64,000 nt of DNA. It comes from Lachnospiraceae bacterium (GTDB taxonomy: Bacteria; Bacillota; Clostridia; Lachnospirales; Lachnospiraceae). Numbering within the stretch: position 1 is the first letter of the stretch; each line of letters starts with the position of its first letter. Below the pieces are notes generated by a model, which worked only from the letters and a program-made list of their open reading frames with translations, ran no database searches and was not told where the DNA came from. The translations under genes were made by a program, and so were the position numbers. Where the stretch lies: contig JAHZFJ010000009.1 in the NCBI GenBank assembly GCA_019421365.1, positions 58,451 to 122,450 on the forward strand. The letters run 5' to 3'. Below, one piece after another: positions 60,568-64,000 of the stretch.

Positions 60568-60722
60568 TAAAATTAGCGCCATGTACCTTTGTCTGGGCGG
60601 AAAAAGCAAAGGGTAACGAGGTAAAAGGTGTTCGAAAATTCGGCGGGGACCTTTTCGTATTCTTGGATACGTAATATATCTTCAAAAGTCTGAGTAATCA
60701 GGGAACAAAGAGATATAGCCAA
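60568..60722 (+). ncRNA. glmS ribozyme (glucosamine-6-phosphate riboswitch)
   Basis: The conserved blocks are present in order: AGCGCC (60575-60580; self-cleavage is expected before G60576), GGGCGGAAAAAGC, ACGAGGTAAAAGGTGTTCG, the core 'AATTCGGCGGGGACC' at about 60639-60654, and GGGAACAAAG near 60702. On binding GlcN6P the RNA cuts itself and the glmS mRNA is destroyed. It sits about 260 bp before glmS, as in other Firmicutes. Call based on the pattern; a covariance-model run would confirm the ends. Confidence 0.93.
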
Positions 60723-60980
60723 GCTGTTATTTTTGTTGTCTTTTTTAGGCAATACCTTTAATTCCTATATAGATTTCTGTTGTTAAAGATAAGTTCAGAT
60801 TTGAAACTGTATCTGTTTTTCATTAGACTCTAATATACTGAATTAAAATAATTGTCTTAATTAAATTCTGCAAAAATAGCCTATTTCTTGTTGCGTTTAA
60901 TCACTTGCGTAACTCTCAATCTGTAATTAAATTGAGTTTCACGATTGATTATTATTTGTCTATTAAAAGGAGAATGAATT

Positions 60981-62801
60981 ATGTGCGGAATTATTGGTTT
61001 CACTGGAAATCTTGATGCTAAAGAAGTAATGTTAAATGGTCTCAGTGAATTAGAATATAGAGGATATGATAGCGCTGGTATCGCTTTCTTTCAAAATGAT
61101 ACCATTCATACAATTAAAACTACTGGTAAAGTTGCTAATCTAATTGAAAAAGTTACTGCTTCAGGGGATATGTCTACAACTTGCGGTATTGGCCATACTA
61201 GATGGGCTACCCATGGTGGAGTTTCTGATACTAACTGCCATCCACATAACTTTGGTAGAGTTACTTTAATCCACAATGGTATTATTGAAAATTATCATGA
61301 ACTAGAGAAAGAATTTGCAAAAGAAGGCAAGTTCCCAGTATCTCAAACAGATTCTGAAATTGCTGCTATGGTTATTGATAGTCTATATGAAGGAGATGCT
61401 TACGAAGCTATCCGTAAAGCTTCAGAAATTCTAGATGGAGCATACGGTTTCTGCATTCTCTTCGATGATCAACCAGGCGTTATCTACGCGATTCGTAATG
61501 GTAGTCCACTTGTAGCTTGTCAATCTGAACAAGGTTCTATCGTTGCTTCTGACATGGTTGCATTAATCAAATACTCAAAAGATTATTTCGTATTACCTGA
61601 ACATCATATTGCTAAATTAGATGGTACTCAAATCGAAGTTACTACACTGGATGGTACTGTTGTTGAACCAAAAATCTTACATGTTGACTGGGATATTACT
61701 TCTGCTAAAAAGGGTGGATATCCTCACTACATGTTAAAAGAGATTCATGAACAACCAGATGCATTACACAATACAATTACTCCTCGTGTAAAGAATGGTA
61801 TGTTAGACTTTAAAGATGATGGAATTGCTGATGATGTATTCTCAGATGTTAATCGTGTAATTATTATTGGTTGCGGTACTGCTATGCATGCTGGTTTAAT
61901 AGGTAAAGTAATGTTCGAAAAGCTATTACGTATCCCTGTAACAGTTGAAATTGCATCTGAATTCCGTTATAACGAGCCAATACTTGATAAGAATACTTTA
62001 GTAATTACAATATCTCAATCTGGTGAAACTGCTGATACTCTTGCTGCTCTTCGTTTATCAAAAGAAGCTGGTTGCAAAACATTGTCAATTGTTAATGTTA
62101 AGGGTTCTTCTATTGCTCGTGAAAGTGATTATGTATTCTATACACATGCAGGTCCAGAAATTGCAGTTGCTAGTACGAAAGCTTATACTGTTCAATTATC
62201 TAGTATCTATATGATTGCCTTCAAATTTGCTATGATTCGAGGAACAATTAGCAAAGAAACTTGCGAAGATTACTTAAAACAATTACAAGATGTTATCAAC
62301 GCTGTAGCTACAACTATTGACTTAGATAAACAGGTTGAAAAAATCAGTGAGTGTCTTACAAGCGCAGAAGATTTATTCTTTATTGGAAGAGGCCTTGATT
62401 ATGCCTTATCATGTGAAGGTTCTATTAAATTAAAAGAAATAAGCTATATCCATTCTGAAGCATATGCAGCTGGTGAATTAAAACATGGTACACTCTCACT
62501 TGTAACAGATGATGTCCCAGTTATTGCACTTGCAACACAAGAAAAGGTTTATGCTAAGATGATTTCTAACATTCGTGAAGTTCGTGCAAGAGGTGCGATG
62601 GTTATCCTTATCACGAATGGTGAAATGCCAGTTGATGATGATTTATGTTCACACCACATTGTATTACCAAAAACAGATGATCAATTTGCACCTTTCACTG
62701 CAGCTGTAGTGTTACAATTAATCGCTTACTACACATCAGTTCATCGCGGACTTAATGTTGACCAACCAAGAAATCTTGCGAAATCTGTAACTGTAGAATA
62801 A
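60981..62801 (+). CDS. glmS: Glutamine--fructose-6-phosphate aminotransferase (isomerising)
   Basis: 606 residues, full length. N-terminal glutaminase starting MCGIIGFTG with the nucleophile Cys2, 'GIGHTRWATHGGVSDTNCHP' and HNGIIENY; C-terminal two SIS domains with 'GCGTAMHAGLIGKVMFEKLL', 'TISQSGETADTLAALR' and 'ELKHGTLSLV', ending KSVTVE. It makes glucosamine-6-phosphate for peptidoglycan and other amino sugars. AAAGGAG before ATG; feedback-controlled by the upstream ribozyme. Confidence 0.98.
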   Translation: MCGIIGFTGNLDAKEVMLNGLSELEYRGYDSAGIAFFQNDTIHTIKTTGKVANLIEKVTASGDMSTTCGIGHTRWATHGGVSDTNCHPHNFGRVTLIHNGIIENYHELEKEFAKEGKFPVSQTDSEIAAMVIDSLYEGDAYEAIRKASEILDGAYGFCILFDDQPGVIYAIRNGSPLVACQSEQGSIVASDMVALIKYSKDYFVLPEHHIAKLDGTQIEVTTLDGTVVEPKILHVDWDITSAKKGGYPHYMLKEIHEQPDALHNTITPRVKNGMLDFKDDGIADDVFSDVNRVIIIGCGTAMHAGLIGKVMFEKLLRIPVTVEIASEFRYNEPILDKNTLVITISQSGETADTLAALRLSKEAGCKTLSIVNVKGSSIARESDYVFYTHAGPEIAVASTKAYTVQLSSIYMIAFKFAMIRGTISKETCEDYLKQLQDVINAVATTIDLDKQVEKISECLTSAEDLFFIGRGLDYALSCEGSIKLKEISYIHSEAYAAGELKHGTLSLVTDDVPVIALATQEKVYAKMISNIREVRARGAMVILITNGEMPVDDDLCSHHIVLPKTDDQFAPFTAAVVLQLIAYYTSVHRGLNVDQPRNLAKSVTVE

Positions 62802-62816
62802 TTTATATATAAATTC

Positions 62817-62858
62817 AAAGAGTAGATGGAGACAGAATTTGTTTCCCTCTACTCTTTT
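62817..62858 (+). terminator. Terminator of glmS
   Basis: AAAGAGTAGATGG.../...CCCTCTACTCTTT stem followed by TTTTTTTG, 15 bp past the glmS stop codon. Confidence 0.9.
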
Positions 62859-63065
62859 TTTGTCTTCAAACTATTATGTGAAGTTTAGTCTAATAATTTT
62901 TGTTCTACAAAGGAATCGCCTTAATATAAGTACAGCTAATATATTTTATGATTTATTAGTATATTCTTATATAACCATTGTTTTTAACCTCTATATTTAA
63001 TAAAATAAGAATGTAATCAAAAATACATTAATAACAAATCTATAAATTAATAATCGGAGGTTATT

Positions 63066-64000
63066 ATGGGCGGATTTTTTGGCGTGGCATCTAAATCAGA
63101 TTGTGTGTTTGATCTATTCTTCGGTACAGATTATCACTCACATCTCGGAACAAGAAGAGGCGGTATGGCAGTATACGGCGAGAAAGGATTTGACCGTGCA
63201 ATTCATAATATAGAAAATTCACCTTTCCGAACTAAGTTTGAGAAAGATGTAAACTCTATGGAAGGCAACCTTGGTATCGGTTGTATATCTGATTATGAAC
63301 CACAACCGTTAATTGTACGTTCACATCATGGTACATATGCAATTACTACGGTTGGAAAAATTAACAATACAGAGGAAGTCATTAAGCGAGTCTTTGCAAC
63401 GGGACATTCGCATTTCTTAGAAATGAGTGGTGGTGATATTAATCCAACTGAGCTAGTGGCTGCTATAATTAATCAAAAAGAACATCTGGTAGAAGGCATT
63501 CAATATGCACAAGATTTAATTGAAGGGTCTATGACATTAATGATAATGACTCCTAAGGGGATCTTTGCAGCTAGAGATCGCTTAGGTAGAACTCCAGTTT
63601 CAATCGGTAAGAAGTCTGACTCATTCTGTGCCTCTTTTGAAAGTTTTGCATACCTTAACCTGGGTTATACGGAGTATAAGGAATTAGGACCAGGTGAAAT
63701 AGTTGTATTTACCCCTGAGGGTGTACAGACATTACGACAACCAGGTAAAGATATGAAAATCTGTACCTTCCTATGGATTTATTATGGATATCCGTCTTCT
63801 TCATACGAAGGAATTAGTGTAGAAAAGATGCGTTATAATTGTGGCGTTAAACTTGCAAGTCGTGATAATGTTAAACCCGATATCGTTGCCGGCGTACCTG
63901 ATTCAGGTACAGCTCATGCGATTGGTTATGCCAATGCGTCAGGCATTCCATTCTCAAGACCTTTTATTAAATACACTCCAACTTGGCCACGTTCTTTCAT
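63066..64000 (+). CDS. PurF-like amidophosphoribosyltransferase paralogue, N-terminal part
   Basis: 311 codons visible, continuing past base 64000. Begins MGGFFGVASKSDCVFDLFFG with 'YHSHLGTRRGGMAVYG' and 'PLIVRSHHGTYAITTVGKIN'; later 'IFAARDRLGRTPVSIGKK', 'ASFESFAYLNLGYTEYKELG', 'DIVAGVPDSGTAHAIGYANA', all PurF-like. The N-terminal nucleophile should be Cys2 (MCGI/ACGV); here it is Gly, and no propeptide cysteine is available. It may therefore be unable to use glutamine. The PRPP-binding loop lies beyond the window. CGGAGGT before ATG 63066. Confidence 0.82.
   Translation, partial: MGGFFGVASKSDCVFDLFFGTDYHSHLGTRRGGMAVYGEKGFDRAIHNIENSPFRTKFEKDVNSMEGNLGIGCISDYEPQPLIVRSHHGTYAITTVGKINNTEEVIKRVFATGHSHFLEMSGGDINPTELVAAIINQKEHLVEGIQYAQDLIEGSMTLMIMTPKGIFAARDRLGRTPVSIGKKSDSFCASFESFAYLNLGYTEYKELGPGEIVVFTPEGVQTLRQPGKDMKICTFLWIYYGYPSSSYEGISVEKMRYNCGVKLASRDNVKPDIVAGVPDSGTAHAIGYANASGIPFSRPFIKYTPTWPRSF

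Noticed and set aside
1..64000. tRNA, rRNA or CRISPR arrays
   Set aside because: No tRNA T-loop/anticodon pattern, no rRNA sequence and no regularly spaced identical repeats with unique spacers; the 17-bp repeats are directly adjacent, not spaced.

Overview
The window reads as chromosome of a low-GC, anaerobic, Gram-positive Firmicute. Gene content and order point to Lachnospiraceae, close to Lachnoclostridium (Clostridium) phytofermentans. Signs are the AT-rich base composition, strong AGGAGG ribosome binding sites, a non-phosphorylating GapN, rubredoxin, a GH43 plant-polysaccharide enzyme, a glmS ribozyme, an AdoCbl riboswitch, and the clostridial order mreBCD-PBP2-minCDE-rodA. The species assignment is inference, because nothing could be searched. 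Almost every gene is on the minus strand.

Accessory part, about 1-37 kb. It starts with the 5' end of gapN and small stress or unknown genes. A 1-kb graveyard follows (about 1973-3020), with remnants of a DUF3267 membrane protein, an OmpR-type response regulator, a histidine kinase and an ABC exporter joined by deletions. Next come PHP, cupin and membrane proteins, then a compact LytTR regulator / DUF3021 / ABC ATPase / ABC-2 permease operon (5.5-8.0 kb), an aldehyde dehydrogenase and a broken radical-SAM gene. A dxs gene has a translationally coupled 20-codon leader ORF, and a MerR gene has a textbook 19-bp-spacer promoter. At 14-15.3 kb a cobalamin riboswitch controls a DUF4430 protein and an ECF S-component. 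At 15.65-17.64 kb a lone ABC exporter lies behind a 32-codon leader ORF and an intrinsic terminator, which looks like attenuation. 17-bp iteron-like repeats occur at 15.5 kb and again at 31.95 kb. The stretch from 18 to 37 kb holds a GDPD, an XRE-TPR regulator, a YwqG-family protein, a lone tyrosine recombinase beside a Cys-rich ferritin-like diiron protein, a GH43/AraC divergent pair, and several resistance-like housekeeping enzymes (Eis-type GNAT, AadE-type nucleotidyltransferase, APH-type kinase, MNT-type nucleotidyltransferase). It also holds rubredoxin, DUF445 and an orphan BlaI-type repressor. Broken genes are common: at least eight remnants.

Core part, about 37.5-60.2 kb. This is a long, tightly packed minus-strand block for envelope and division. 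In transcription order it runs miaA, a YnbB-type PLP enzyme, DUF4321, radC, mreB, mreC, mreD, PBP2, minC, minD, minE, rodA, mgsA, a D,D-carboxypeptidase and a P-loop protein. After a plus-strand DUF378 gene it continues with an HlyD-like protein, yggS, sepF, yggT, ylmH and divIVA, then aroB, lspA, an rluD-type synthase and a HAD hydrolase. Elongation (Mre/RodA/PBP2), septum placement (Min, DivIVA) and Z-ring anchoring (SepF) are thus encoded together.

End of window, 60.2-64 kb, plus strand. A glmS ribozyme precedes glmS. It is followed by the 5' part of a PurF-like protein whose N-terminal nucleophile cysteine is replaced by glycine.

No rRNA, tRNA, CRISPR array or intact insertion sequence was seen. 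No single unmistakably new system stands out. The best leads are the leader-ORF attenuator with its ABC exporter, the iteron-like 17-bp repeats, the diiron protein next to the recombinase, the coupled dxs leader ORF, and the cysteine-less PurF paralogue.
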